Of a stretch of DNA of 64,000 nt, positions 27,497 through 35,126 are shown piece by piece. The notes below the pieces were generated by a model. It saw only the letters and a list, made by a program, of their open reading frames with translations, was not told the DNA's origin and ran no database searches. Every line of letters starts with the position of its first letter. Positions within the stretch are counted from its first letter, which is position 1. Source of the stretch: Fimbriimonadaceae bacterium (GTDB lineage: Bacteria > Armatimonadota > Fimbriimonadia > Fimbriimonadales > Fimbriimonadaceae); contig CP075366.1 in assembly GCA_019454145.1 (NCBI GenBank), positions 1,901,564-1,965,563 of the forward strand, in the 5' to 3' direction. A program made the translations under genes and the position numbers.

Positions 27497-27943
27497 ATGC
27501 CCACCGTTAACACGTCCGTTTGGATCAACGCTCCGCTCGATAGAGTCTACGCGATTGCACGCGATAACCGCTCGTTTCCCGAATTTATGGAGGACGTTGA
27601 GTCCTTGGAAATCGTGAGTGAAGAAGGCGACACGGTTGTATCTGATTGGGTTGGACGAGTCCCTGCATTTGGACTCAAAGTACGTTGGACGCAAGAAGAT
27701 GTGTGGGATCACGACGCTCACAGCTGCGAGTTCACGCAGGTGAAGGGCGACTACGACAAGATGGTCGGTTCTTGGAAATTCGCAGAAGAGAACGGCGGAA
27801 CCAGATTCGATTCTGTTTTGGAATATGAATACGTTGTGCCTGGCCTGGGGACACTTGTCGGCAAAGTGATTTACGGTCTCGTGGTCAAGAACATGGAAGG
27901 TGTTCTTGGCGCAATCAAATCGCGCGCTGAGGCGCCAGAGTAG
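27497..27943 (+). CDS. SRPBCC-fold protein (START/polyketide-cyclase type)
   Basis: The 148-residue protein shows the SRPBCC pattern: VNTSVWINAPLDRVYAIARD (first strand and helix), FPEFMEDVESLEIVSEEGDT, WTQEDVWDHDAHSCEF, and a C-terminal helix (GTLVGKVIYGLVVKNMEGVL). These proteins enclose hydrophobic ligands such as quinone precursors or lipids; the exact ligand is not visible. It is the first gene in a plus-strand run and lies 7 bp before the CBS-DUF1385 gene if the TTG start of the latter is used. Confidence 0.85.
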   Translation: MPTVNTSVWINAPLDRVYAIARDNRSFPEFMEDVESLEIVSEEGDTVVSDWVGRVPAFGLKVRWTQEDVWDHDAHSCEFTQVKGDYDKMVGSWKFAEENGGTRFDSVLEYEYVVPGLGTLVGKVIYGLVVKNMEGVLGAIKSRAEAPE

Positions 27944-27950
27944 CTCACCT

Positions 27951-29075
27951 TTGGCACTTAACGACCGTTGGACTGCCCCTGTTGGGCATTTTATTGTGGG
28001 CGTAGAGCCAGCTGATTCTGGCAACAGCTTGACTGCAGCCGCAACCATGCTCATTGACTATGGCGTGCCAGGGATTCCAGTCGTTAAAGATGGTGTTTAT
28101 TGCGGCATCGTATTTGAAGAAGATCTACTGAAAGCAGCTTCTGAAAACGAAAAACTTGCGGTTGATCAATTCATGCGGGCAATTCCTGCGCTGAGCAATC
28201 GAACTCCGGCTGCCGAAGCACTGCGCCAGCTAGAGTCAAACCACGTTTCCACTCTAGCAGTGACCGATGACCGAGGGTCAGTGCTAGGCGTGATTACGGT
28301 CAGCCGGTTGCTAGCGACTACCGACCGTGATGCACGACCAAAGCTAGTTGGTGGCCTCGCAACTCCTGTTGGTGTGAGGCTACTCGGTGGTGGCGTGACG
28401 GGTGGAGTAGGAGCGGTAGCGGTTCTCGGAACCGGCGCGACGATGTTCCTGACCTATTTAGCAGGTGATTACGTCGCCCGAATCGTAGCGGTTCTCAGTC
28501 CACCTGCAATTCAAAACACGTTCTGGTTTAGCACGGCGTTGAATGGAATCGCACTATTTTGCTTTCTGATTTTCCTTCGTTCTATGCCTCTTTCCGGTTA
28601 CCACGCAGCGGAACACATGGTGGTGCACGCCATTGAGCAAGGAGAGCCGTTGGAACTGGACACGGTTGCCCGAATGCCCCGCGTCCACCCTCGTTGCGGA
28701 ACAAACATCGCAGTTGCTCTCGGGCTTTTTCTTGGAATTTCCTATATTCCTTGGTTTTTGGATCCCGAGTCGAGAGCGGTGATCGGAATGCTTGCCGCGC
28801 TATTCTTATTCCGACCTTTGGGTGCTTTTGTTCAGCAGAACTTTACTACTCGACCACCAACGGAAAAGCAGTTATTAGCCGGAATTCAGGCGGGTAAAGA
28901 TTTACTGAAGAATTACCAAACTGCGTCCCGCATTACTCCTCCCGTTTACTTGAGAATGTGGCAAAGCGGCCTACTTCACGCGATTCTCGGAAGTATGTTG
29001 GTTGCCTTTCTGCTCGGCCTAATTACGGCAGTCCTTCCGATTCCTGATTACTGGCAGGTAATCTCTGGAATCTGA
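27951..29075 (+). CDS. CBS-pair protein fused to a DUF1385-type membrane domain
   Basis: The 374-residue protein has a CBS pair at residues 10-125 (LTAAATMLIDYGVPGIPVVKDG, MRAIPALSNRTPAAEALRQL). A membrane domain follows that matches the DUF1385/YqhQ pattern: LVGGLATPVGVRLLGGGVTG, YHAAEHMVVHAIEQGEPL, RVHPRCGTNIAVAL, then further hydrophobic segments. DUF1385 function is unknown; the His/Glu/Cys motifs look metal-binding. CBS domains usually sense adenosine nucleotides, so ligand control is inferred. The start is uncertain: TTG at 27951 (7 bp after the SRPBCC stop) or GTG at 27900 inside it. Confidence 0.82.
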   Translation: MALNDRWTAPVGHFIVGVEPADSGNSLTAAATMLIDYGVPGIPVVKDGVYCGIVFEEDLLKAASENEKLAVDQFMRAIPALSNRTPAAEALRQLESNHVSTLAVTDDRGSVLGVITVSRLLATTDRDARPKLVGGLATPVGVRLLGGGVTGGVGAVAVLGTGATMFLTYLAGDYVARIVAVLSPPAIQNTFWFSTALNGIALFCFLIFLRSMPLSGYHAAEHMVVHAIEQGEPLELDTVARMPRVHPRCGTNIAVALGLFLGISYIPWFLDPESRAVIGMLAALFLFRPLGAFVQQNFTTRPPTEKQLLAGIQAGKDLLKNYQTASRITPPVYLRMWQSGLLHAILGSMLVAFLLGLITAVLPIPDYWQVISGI

Positions 29076-29093
29076 CTTGAGGTTATTGGACTC

Positions 29094-29339
29094 GTGAAAA
29101 CGCTTTACTACGTTCTGCTCGGCATCTCCGTATTCGTTGCCGTTGTCTTCACCGGACTGGTCTTTTTGACCGGTAAGGGTGATGCGATGTCGGGTGGCGG
29201 CGGTTCTGTTCGAACTACATTTAAGGGTAAAGCGAGTTTTGACGACCAAATGTTCAAGTTCACCGTTGGCCTTGCTGGCGTGTTTATGACATTGATGGTT
29301 GTCCTCGACGTGATCGCCAACCAAGCGTTTACCAACTAA
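29094..29339 (+). CDS. secG: Protein-export membrane protein SecG-like
   Basis: The 81-residue protein has two membrane helices (YYVLLGISVFVAVVFTGLVFL and FTVGLAGVFMTLMVVLDVIA) separated by a loop with Gly/Ser repeats and the FKGKASFDD segment, an arrangement matching SecG of the SecYEG translocon. A GTG start at 29094 follows the preceding gene by 18 bp. Assignment rests on topology and the Gly-rich loop, since SecG is poorly conserved. Confidence 0.72.
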   Translation: MKTLYYVLLGISVFVAVVFTGLVFLTGKGDAMSGGGGSVRTTFKGKASFDDQMFKFTVGLAGVFMTLMVVLDVIANQAFTN

Positions 29340-29352
29340 CTGAGAGTTGCGG

Positions 29353-30075
29353 ATGGCGAGTATCCGCTTTCTCCACACAAACGACCTCCACGGCAAACTC
29401 AGCCAAGCCCGAATGCCTGCATTGCTCGCCGAGCGTGCGCAAGCTGATATTTACTTTGATACGGGCGACTGCATCACCGCGGGCAATTTAGCAATTCCCC
29501 TTGCTCCTGACCCTGTTTGGGGCTTTCTAGCTGAAGCTAGTTGCACGGCTTCTGTTCCAGGAAACCGAGAATCCCACGTTCTTGAGCGGGTTGTCCAGAC
29601 CAAAATCGCAGGGGCTCAGCATCCGATCCTGTGTGCCAACTGGAGAAATAAAGATGGCTCTGCTCGATTCCAAGAATCGCTTGTACTTGAAATGAACGGA
29701 TTGAAAGTAGGCGTATTTGGCGTGATGGTTCCGATGGTGACTGATCGTATGGCAAGCCGCCACGCTAGTCAGTTTATTTGGGAACAGCCGATTCCAACCG
29801 TTCGCCGAATTGTTGACGAACTACGAAGTCAGGTGGACTTGCTCATAGTCCTTACTCATATCGGCTATTCACAAGATCAGAAGTTAGCAGAATCTTTTCC
29901 TGAGATTAATATTATTTTCGGCGGACACTCACACACTGTTCTTGACCATCCGGTTAAAGTTGAAAAAACTTGGATTGCCCAAGGAGGTTCCCATGGACGG
30001 TACTTAGGAGCTTACGAATGGAGTAACGGGACTCTCTCGGGTGAGCTTAAACCGTGGGAGATCGCCGATGCTTAA
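29353..30075 (+). CDS. 5'-nucleotidase-like calcineurin metallophosphoesterase
   Basis: The 240-residue protein holds the metal-binding motifs of the UshA/5'-nucleotidase group: LHTNDLHGKL, FDTGDCITAG, VPGNRESHV (a variant GNxE in place of the usual GNHE), LLIVLTHIGYSQD and FGGHSHTVLDH. It lacks the C-terminal nucleotide-binding domain and any signal peptide, so it is probably cytoplasmic and of unknown substrate. The ATG at 29353 is favoured over a TTG two codons upstream. It overlaps the next gene ccmA by 8 bp, in one operon. Confidence 0.85.
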   Translation: MASIRFLHTNDLHGKLSQARMPALLAERAQADIYFDTGDCITAGNLAIPLAPDPVWGFLAEASCTASVPGNRESHVLERVVQTKIAGAQHPILCANWRNKDGSARFQESLVLEMNGLKVGVFGVMVPMVTDRMASRHASQFIWEQPIPTVRRIVDELRSQVDLLIVLTHIGYSQDQKLAESFPEINIIFGGHSHTVLDHPVKVEKTWIAQGGSHGRYLGAYEWSNGTLSGELKPWEIADA

Positions 30076-30622
30076 AATCGAAAACTTAGGGCATCGGTTT
30101 GACCAAGGCTGGTTGTTTCGGCATGTGAGTGCCGAGGTAGAGCCTGGTGGAAGGCTTCTGATTTCCGGCCGAAATGGAAGCGGGAAATCAACGTTTTTGC
30201 GAACGATTGCCGGACTTCTTATCCCACGCGAAGGCGAAATCATCGCTCCCGAGCGAGTCGGCTATAGTGCACTTGACCTCAACGTCTATCCACACCTCAC
30301 TGCGAGCGAGCATCTGGAATTCTCGGCAATGCTCCGTGGTGTAAAGCCTGAGCCGACCAAATGGTTGAGCCAAGTTGGTTTGGAAAATGTCAATGGAAAA
30401 CTGTGCAATGCGTTCAGCACTGGAATGCGGGCGAGGCTAAAAATTGCCTTAGCTTTGCAGTGCAAACCCGAATTACTCATTTTGGATGAACCTACCGCAT
30501 CGCTGGATGATGCAGGTCGCGAACTAATTGATTCGATCATGACTAACTTTGGTGGAGCGGTAGTTTACGCCTCCAACGACGAACACGACCGGAGGTGGGC
30601 CACCCATGAGCTCGTTCTTTAG
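30068..30622 (+). CDS. ccmA: Heme exporter ATP-binding subunit CcmA
   Basis: The 184-residue ABC ATPase has Walker A GRNGSGKSTFLR, signature FSTGMRARLKIALAL, Walker B LLILDEPTASLDD and a switch His near the end. Small size and location directly before ccmB and ccmC identify it as CcmA, which with CcmB drives heme delivery for cytochrome c maturation. It starts 8 bp inside the preceding gene. Upstream in-frame extension is not homologous. Confidence 0.9.
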   Translation: MLKIENLGHRFDQGWLFRHVSAEVEPGGRLLISGRNGSGKSTFLRTIAGLLIPREGEIIAPERVGYSALDLNVYPHLTASEHLEFSAMLRGVKPEPTKWLSQVGLENVNGKLCNAFSTGMRARLKIALALQCKPELLILDEPTASLDDAGRELIDSIMTNFGGAVVYASNDEHDRRWATHELVL

Positions 30623-31331
30623 CCCGCAGGTCAAGGCTTGCTTAATCAAAGAATGGCGAGTCGAAGCTCGCTCCCGACAAGGATTGTTTGTATCCGCATT
30701 GTTCGGCTTTATGGCACTCGCCGCAGTTAATTTTTCAACTATGATCTCGGTTCCGTTGCCAGGACTGGCGGCTGGCCTTCTCGCGGTCATTCTGATTTTT
30801 GTTGCCACCGTTGCAGTGCCGCGGATATTCCTGGCTGAAGATGAACAAGGCACCTTTGATCTTGTCCGCCAATGGGGAGCAAGTGGCCCAGTATTCTTAG
30901 GCAAGGCGTTGTTCGGAGCCATTTTCCAAGGCGCAGCAGGATTCATCCTTGGGTTGTTTTACAGCGGAATGATCGGTGTGCCAGTGGTGAACTGGCCACT
31001 ATTTTTGGTGATGTCAACGCTCCTTGGGATTGCATCTAGTAATGTTCTTTGTCTCACATCGACTATGGTGATGACCGCCTCAAACCGTTGGGTTTTGGCT
31101 TCTGTAGTGGGATTGCCCTTGCTGTTTCCACTCATTTTTCTAGGAATCGGCGGGTTAAAAGTTTCGTTCGGCGATGGAGGAATGGAAGGCGCGTATCAGT
31201 CCATTGCCGCCTTGGTCGGATATGCGGTGGTTCCGCTTGGGCTTGGCCCGATGGTCGCGCAATCCTTATGGACTGAGCGCAGGGACCCTGGGCAGAAACC
31301 AGGCCTGCCCCAGAATAAGGACAGGTTATGA
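30606..31331 (+). CDS. ccmB: Heme exporter membrane subunit CcmB
   Basis: The 241-residue polytopic protein has six predicted membrane segments and the CcmB opening (LIKEWRVEARSRQGLFVSALF). The block FLAEDEQGTFDLVRQWGASGPVFLGKA (in two pieces) matches the cytoplasmic loop of CcmB. It overlaps ccmA by 17 bp and ccmC by 4 bp. It forms the membrane channel of the CcmAB complex. Confidence 0.9.
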   Translation: MSSFFSPQVKACLIKEWRVEARSRQGLFVSALFGFMALAAVNFSTMISVPLPGLAAGLLAVILIFVATVAVPRIFLAEDEQGTFDLVRQWGASGPVFLGKALFGAIFQGAAGFILGLFYSGMIGVPVVNWPLFLVMSTLLGIASSNVLCLTSTMVMTASNRWVLASVVGLPLLFPLIFLGIGGLKVSFGDGGMEGAYQSIAALVGYAVVPLGLGPMVAQSLWTERRDPGQKPGLPQNKDRL

Positions 31332-32065
31332 AACAGATTTCTCACCTGCTTTTGGGCGTAGCGGTGGCGGGAATGCTGATTTTTACTTTTCTTGTTCCAG
31401 ATGCCCAACTATTCATGGAGCCCAGCCTTGCGCGTATTTTGTTCACCCACGTTCCGTGTGCATTTCTATCTTCCATTTTCATTGTGAGTTCGGCATTTTT
31501 TGCCGGAAGCTTTGTGCGGAAAGGCACGGATGTTGCCGCCGCAAAGATGCACGCATCAATTGAGCTAGGGACGATTTTTGCTGCCCTCACGATGGCAACA
31601 GGAATCCTTTTTAGCAAAATTCAGTGGGGAGCTTGGTGGCATAACGATCCTCGGCAAATTTCCTTTTTGATCGTTCTCTTTTTCTATGCGGCACTGATGG
31701 CGTTGCGAGGTGCCTATAACGATCGCGGTCGAATGGATCGGAGCACCGCGTGGTTATCTATTTCGCTTGTCCTACCAGCTATTTTTTTGATGTTCGTGTT
31801 TCCCCGGCTCAAGTTTGTTGAACAAAAATCGTTTCACCCCACGCGCACTATTCCGGAAGGTCAACTCGACTTTGCTTACAGTTTTGGTTTGTGGGGAACG
31901 TTAGTAGTATTGGGCTGGTTAGCCCTCGTGATTTTTAGCCTGCGTAAGCGGGTCGAACTGGCCGAACGGGCCTTGGATGACAACTATGGACATGATGAAA
32001 CTGGTAGCCGCGGTTCCACCGCTGATGGTGTGGTTCGGCCTGTGGCTGTATCTAAAAAAGATTAA
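31328..32065 (+). CDS. ccmC: Cytochrome c maturation protein CcmC
   Basis: The 245-residue protein has six membrane segments, the conserved FTHVPCAFL His site, the tryptophan-rich motif here written GAWWHNDPRQIS and a second His in SFHPTRTIP. The WWxWD core found in most CcmC proteins has lost its second Trp (WWHND). CcmC hands heme to CcmE; ccmE is not visible in this window. The C-terminal 40 residues beyond the last helix overlap a 38-codon ccmD-like ORF. Confidence 0.88.
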   Translation: MKQISHLLLGVAVAGMLIFTFLVPDAQLFMEPSLARILFTHVPCAFLSSIFIVSSAFFAGSFVRKGTDVAAAKMHASIELGTIFAALTMATGILFSKIQWGAWWHNDPRQISFLIVLFFYAALMALRGAYNDRGRMDRSTAWLSISLVLPAIFLMFVFPRLKFVEQKSFHPTRTIPEGQLDFAYSFGLWGTLVVLGWLALVIFSLRKRVELAERALDDNYGHDETGSRGSTADGVVRPVAVSKKD

Positions 32066-32108
32066 CGCGCAACAAGCTGAAATAGAACGACGACATAATG
32101 AGCGTTAG
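31992..32108 (+). CDS. ccmD: CcmD-like 38-residue membrane protein
   Basis: A 38-codon ORF (MMKLVAAVPPLMVWFGLWLYL...) begins 74 bp before the ccmC stop in another frame and ends at a TAG at 32106-32108. It has one membrane helix at residues 4-21 followed by a basic, charged tail (KKINAQQAEIERRHNER), the architecture of CcmD, the small partner that stabilises CcmABC. Location immediately after ccmC is the normal place for ccmD. Its stop overlaps the convergent PGI/PMI stop by 4 bp. It is too short for standard gene calling. Confidence 0.65.
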   Translation: MMKLVAAVPPLMVWFGLWLYLKKINAQQAEIERRHNER

Positions 32109-33115
32109 TTGATTCGGCTGAGTTCTTCTTTCAGGCGATCAATGGCGATCATTTGTCCAGGGTCGCGCCCGGCGAGAGCCGCGAGATAAAGCGATAGCCA
32201 GTCGCCGAAGTGAGCTAGGCTCAGCATTTTAGCAAGGGTGCCTTTTCCATGAGCAGTAACTGTGTGGAACGCGGTTGCATCACCGATCAGTTGGCAAGTG
32301 ATATCTATGCGTTTTTTGATGCGCTCAGGTTCGCTTCCACCTGCTAGCAGCACTGAAACCCACTTTTCCACGCCTTGTTTATCAGAACCTTCCCAACCTA
32401 GAATTTCGTTGTGGCAGAGTTCAGGAAAAACGTGAGTAAGAACCATTTCCTTCGCGTTTTCATTGATCTGCCCGCGCCAGCGTTGAGTGATTGCAAACTG
32501 CCACGATCCTTCGCCGTACAGAGTTGCGAATTTGCCAGTCATGACCTGGGCAAGTTGCTTCGCAGGGTTGGATTCTTCAACAGAATCGAAACCGCATTCT
32601 TGGGCAACTGATTCTAAGGCACTGAAAGCATCGTCATAATCTTGTCTCGGAATCAAGCCAAGTTGCTCGCTAGCGACGACAAGCGGCATGAACATATAAC
32701 CCATCGCGGTTCGCGGTGGTTGCCCGCCCGGAACGGTAACGACCGGGAACCCATCGGCCTTGGCCCGGGCGGTGATTTCTCCGCCACTACTCACAACAAT
32801 GATGTTCGCTCCGCGCTTTTTGGCGTCTGCGTAAGCCGATAACGTCTCTTCAGTGTTGCCGCTATAGCTCGTGGCGAAAACCAGCGATTCTGGGCCGACA
32901 AAATTCGGCATTGTGTAATCGCGGTTGACTAAGCAGGGAACGCGCCCCTGATCAGCGTATAACGCGCTCAGGAGGTCTCCTCCCGCCGCCGAGCCACCTA
33001 AACCAGTGATCACCACATGATTTGGCGTAGCCGGGGTTTTAGGGAGAGGTGCGGCTCGTGCGATTTCTACGGCTTGTCTGCACTGTTTAGCAAATCCTGC
33101 CGTTAGCGAATGCAT
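32105..33115 (-). CDS. Bifunctional phosphoglucose/phosphomannose isomerase
   Basis: The 336-residue SIS-domain protein has GLGGSAAGGDLLSALY, the sugar-phosphate loop ATSYSGNTEETLSA and IVVSSGGEI in the first SIS half and GWEGSDKQGVEKWV plus HFGDWLSLYLAAL in the second. It interconverts fructose-6-P with glucose-6-P and mannose-6-P, feeding GDP-mannose synthesis encoded at 36.7-39.3 kb. The ATG at 33115 is the first usable start, but in-frame codons upstream (NLDQLEFLTRNDPTG) read like the missing N-terminus of the family and stay open to an ATC at 33166. Confidence 0.9.
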   Translation of the reverse strand: MHSLTAGFAKQCRQAVEIARAAPLPKTPATPNHVVITGLGGSAAGGDLLSALYADQGRVPCLVNRDYTMPNFVGPESLVFATSYSGNTEETLSAYADAKKRGANIIVVSSGGEITARAKADGFPVVTVPGGQPPRTAMGYMFMPLVVASEQLGLIPRQDYDDAFSALESVAQECGFDSVEESNPAKQLAQVMTGKFATLYGEGSWQFAITQRWRGQINENAKEMVLTHVFPELCHNEILGWEGSDKQGVEKWVSVLLAGGSEPERIKKRIDITCQLIGDATAFHTVTAHGKGTLAKMLSLAHFGDWLSLYLAALAGRDPGQMIAIDRLKEELSRIN

Positions 33116-33152
33116 CCCTGTGGGATCGTTACGAGTGAGAAATTCGAGCTGA

Positions 33153-33179
33153 TCGAGGTTAGAGATTGTCTAACCTCGA
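33153..33179 (-). promoter_or_regulatory. 11-bp hairpin at the PGI/PMI start
   Basis: Perfect arms 33153-33163 and 33169-33179 flank a 5-base loop. On the minus strand the loop reads CAATC, and the GAGG ribosome-binding sequence lies in the 5' arm. The hairpin lies between the ssb stop and the PGI/PMI coding region. It may be an attenuator, a processing site or a translation-control element. Confidence 0.5.
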
Positions 33180-33180
33180 A

Positions 33181-33591
33181 TTAGTCAGCAAATGGATCGT
33201 ATTCTTCTTCCGAAGCGACAGGTGATTGCTCTGGGCGGGAACCGCCTCCGCCACCTTGGCCTTGTTCGTCACGAGGACGATCCAGCCCCTGCACGTTTTC
33301 CGCGACGACTTCAACCACTTCTCGAGCGGCTCCATCTTGTGTGGTGTACTTGCGGGATTGCAGGCGTCCTTCAACCGCGACTAGCCGACCTTTGCCAAGG
33401 TAGTTGGCGACGAAGTCTGCGGTATTGCCCCAGGCAGAAATGTTAAAAAAGTCCGCATCTTGACCATCTTGGCCCTTGTAACGACGCGAAACGGCGAGCG
33501 AGAAATTAGCTACTTGCTTGCCAGTCTGAGTAGTGCGGACTTCCGGATCACGGGTAAGCCGACCAATGAGTACGACGCTATTGACGCTCAT
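33181..33591 (-). CDS. ssb: Single-stranded DNA-binding protein
   Basis: The 136-residue OB-fold protein starts SVNSVVLIGRLTRDPEVR and contains FSLAVSRRYKGQDGQD, ADFFNISAWGNTADF and YLGKGRLVAVEGRLQSRKY. A Gly-rich linker leads to the acidic tip EEEYDPFAD that recruits replication and repair partners. It follows rpsF in the common rpsF-ssb order; rpsR, usually third, is absent here and replaced by the PGI/PMI gene. Confidence 0.96.
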   Translation of the reverse strand: MSVNSVVLIGRLTRDPEVRTTQTGKQVANFSLAVSRRYKGQDGQDADFFNISAWGNTADFVANYLGKGRLVAVEGRLQSRKYTTQDGAAREVVEVVAENVQGLDRPRDEQGQGGGGGSRPEQSPVASEEEYDPFAD

Positions 33592-33605
33592 GGTGCTAGA
33601 TTACT

Positions 33606-33899
33606 TTACTTTCCGATTTTATCTATGCGGTGGCGAACAATTGAATCGTTAATCCGCATGAGACGATTGAGTTCGTTTGGCAAAGGTGCTGGCCCTTCAA
33701 ACTTCATCAATACGTAGTTGCCTTCGCGATGGCCTTTGATTTCGTAAGCGAGCTTGCGCTTCTCCCACTTTTCTGCAGATTCAACGGTTCCACCGTTCTT
33801 TTCAACAACTTCTTTGAAGTGATTTGCAACGCCTTGAACTTCTTCATCGTTCAGGCTTGGCGGCACGATATAAAATGCCTCGTACTTTCGATTGTCCAT
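33606..33899 (-). CDS. rpsF: 30S ribosomal protein S6
   Basis: The 97-residue protein matches S6: YEAFYIVPPSLNDEEVQG, VEKNGGTVESAEKWEKRKLAYEI (in two pieces) and the RLMRINDSIVRHRIDKI C-terminus. S6 binds the central domain of 16S rRNA with S18. It is the first gene of the rpsF-ssb operon; its upstream 200-bp region also serves the divergent gene at 34101. Confidence 0.95.
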   Translation of the reverse strand: MDNRKYEAFYIVPPSLNDEEVQGVANHFKEVVEKNGGTVESAEKWEKRKLAYEIKGHREGNYVLMKFEGPAPLPNELNRLMRINDSIVRHRIDKIGK

Positions 33900-34036
33900 G
33901 ATTTGAATTAGGCTCCCTGTGGTCTTTGTAAGCTTTGGGCGCGGTTAATTGCGCAGAGAGTCAAAGCAGAGTGGGATGATACCTCTGGGCTTTTTTGGCC
34001 CTAAGGGACAGATTTTTGAAAAAAGTTTGAAAAATT

Positions 34037-34064
34037 GGAACCAAGAACACTCGTGCCCTTGTAA
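34037..34064 (+). promoter_or_regulatory. Possible ECF-type promoter for the STN/LTxxQ gene
   Basis: GGAACC (34037-34042) resembles an ECF sigma -35 element; TTGTAA lies after a 16-base spacer (34059-34064). A transcript from here would have about a 30-base leader before the ATG at 34101. The -10 match is poor, so this is tentative. Confidence 0.3.
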
Positions 34065-34100
34065 TGCAGTTTAACCCAGGGATTAAAGAGGGAAAAAGAA

Positions 34101-35075
34101 ATGAACCGAAGACTCGTATCAACTATTGCTGGAACCATCGTAATTGGTTCTGCGATTGGCCTTGCCGTCGCACAAGTGAAATCGGTCGCAGATGCAAACG
34201 CTCCGGAAACTGAGCTTGTTGCTCAGGAAATGACCGCCGGGGAAATGATCAACTATCTCAAGGAGCAAGGGGCGCCGTTTATTATCGAAACCACTGACTT
34301 GCCGAGGGATCGAAAGTTTGAAGTGCATCTGAAAGGTTCCTCGCCGGAAGATTCCATCAAAGCGGTTGCAGAGGCACTTAACCTCAACGTGAAGAAGAAA
34401 GGCAATACGTTTGTTATGGAAGATCCGAAGCGCGATATGGATTTCGATTTTGAGTTCATGCACCCAGGTCAAGACCATCCGATGTTTATGTTCAAAGGCG
34501 AAGGTTTTGAAGGCTTTGGCGAATCCATGGGCAAGCTTTTCGACGATCCTGAATTCTGGAAAGAACTGAAAGGCAAAGACGAAAAAGACTGGACTCCTGA
34601 GCAAAAAGCAAAGTTTGAAGCAAAGATGAAGGAGTTTGAAAAGCGAATGGAATCATTCGGCGAGAACTTCAAATTTGAATTCGATGAAGGCAAAATGAAA
34701 GCCTTTACTGAAAAGATGGAAAAACTCGGCAAGGATTTTGAATTCAAATTCGACGAAAATCATCTGCGGGAAATGGAAGAGCACGCAAAAGCTTTCAAAT
34801 TCGATTCCAAGAAGATGGAAGAGCGAATGAAGGAAATGGAAGAACGCATGAAGAAGAATTCGGAAGGTCTTCGCGTTCGTATCATGGATACCGAAAAGTT
34901 GCTGGATTCCATCACTGATGCTCAATGGAAGTTGATGAAAGAACGCGGTCACCTGAAGATCAGCGACCTGACTCCTGCTCAAAAGGAAATGCTGGGCGGC
35001 CTGAAGGGCGATCATACCGATCTCAACATCACGATCACCAATAATGGCAAAACCCTGAAAATCCAAGGTAATTAA
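34101..35075 (+). CDS. Secreted protein with STN-like domain and LTxxQ motifs
   Basis: The 324-residue protein has a signal peptide (residues 1-24, cleavage in AVAQV). Residues 40-108 look like a short secretin/TonB N-terminal domain (MTAGEMINYLKEQGAPFII, FEVHLKGSSPEDSIKAVA, LNLNVKKKGNTFVM). From residue 113 it is rich in Lys, Glu, Phe and Met with about three repeats of a FxFxFDE strand followed by a charged helix (starts near 190, 213, 232). Three LTxxQ-type motifs occur: WTPEQ 164-168, ITDAQ 271-275 and LTPAQ 290-294, reminiscent of Spy/CpxP periplasmic chaperones. I cannot assign a known family. Followed by a strong terminator, so it is monocistronic. Confidence 0.75.
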   Translation: MNRRLVSTIAGTIVIGSAIGLAVAQVKSVADANAPETELVAQEMTAGEMINYLKEQGAPFIIETTDLPRDRKFEVHLKGSSPEDSIKAVAEALNLNVKKKGNTFVMEDPKRDMDFDFEFMHPGQDHPMFMFKGEGFEGFGESMGKLFDDPEFWKELKGKDEKDWTPEQKAKFEAKMKEFEKRMESFGENFKFEFDEGKMKAFTEKMEKLGKDFEFKFDENHLREMEEHAKAFKFDSKKMEERMKEMEERMKKNSEGLRVRIMDTEKLLDSITDAQWKLMKERGHLKISDLTPAQKEMLGGLKGDHTDLNITITNNGKTLKIQGN

Positions 35076-35091
35076 TCCTCTTTCAAAACAA

Positions 35092-35123
35092 AATCGGGGT
35101 TCTTGTTAACAAGAACCCCGATT
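35092..35123. terminator. Bidirectional intrinsic terminator (32-bp perfect palindrome)
   Basis: A perfect palindrome centred on GTTAAC, with a T-rich run on the plus side (ctttta) and on the minus side (tttgttttg). It ends the plus gene stopping at 35075 and the minus gene stopping at 35127. Confidence 0.9.
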
Positions 35124-35126
35124 CTT

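Noticed and set aside
27308-28054. 248-codon minus-strand open frame
   Set aside because: Antisense to the SRPBCC and CBS-DUF1385 genes; composition is unlike protein and no start signal is seen.
33900-34100. Ribosomal-protein leader (S6:S18-binding RNA) upstream of rpsF
   Set aside because: I could not find the conserved CCG-bulge structure; only weak short inverted repeats are present.
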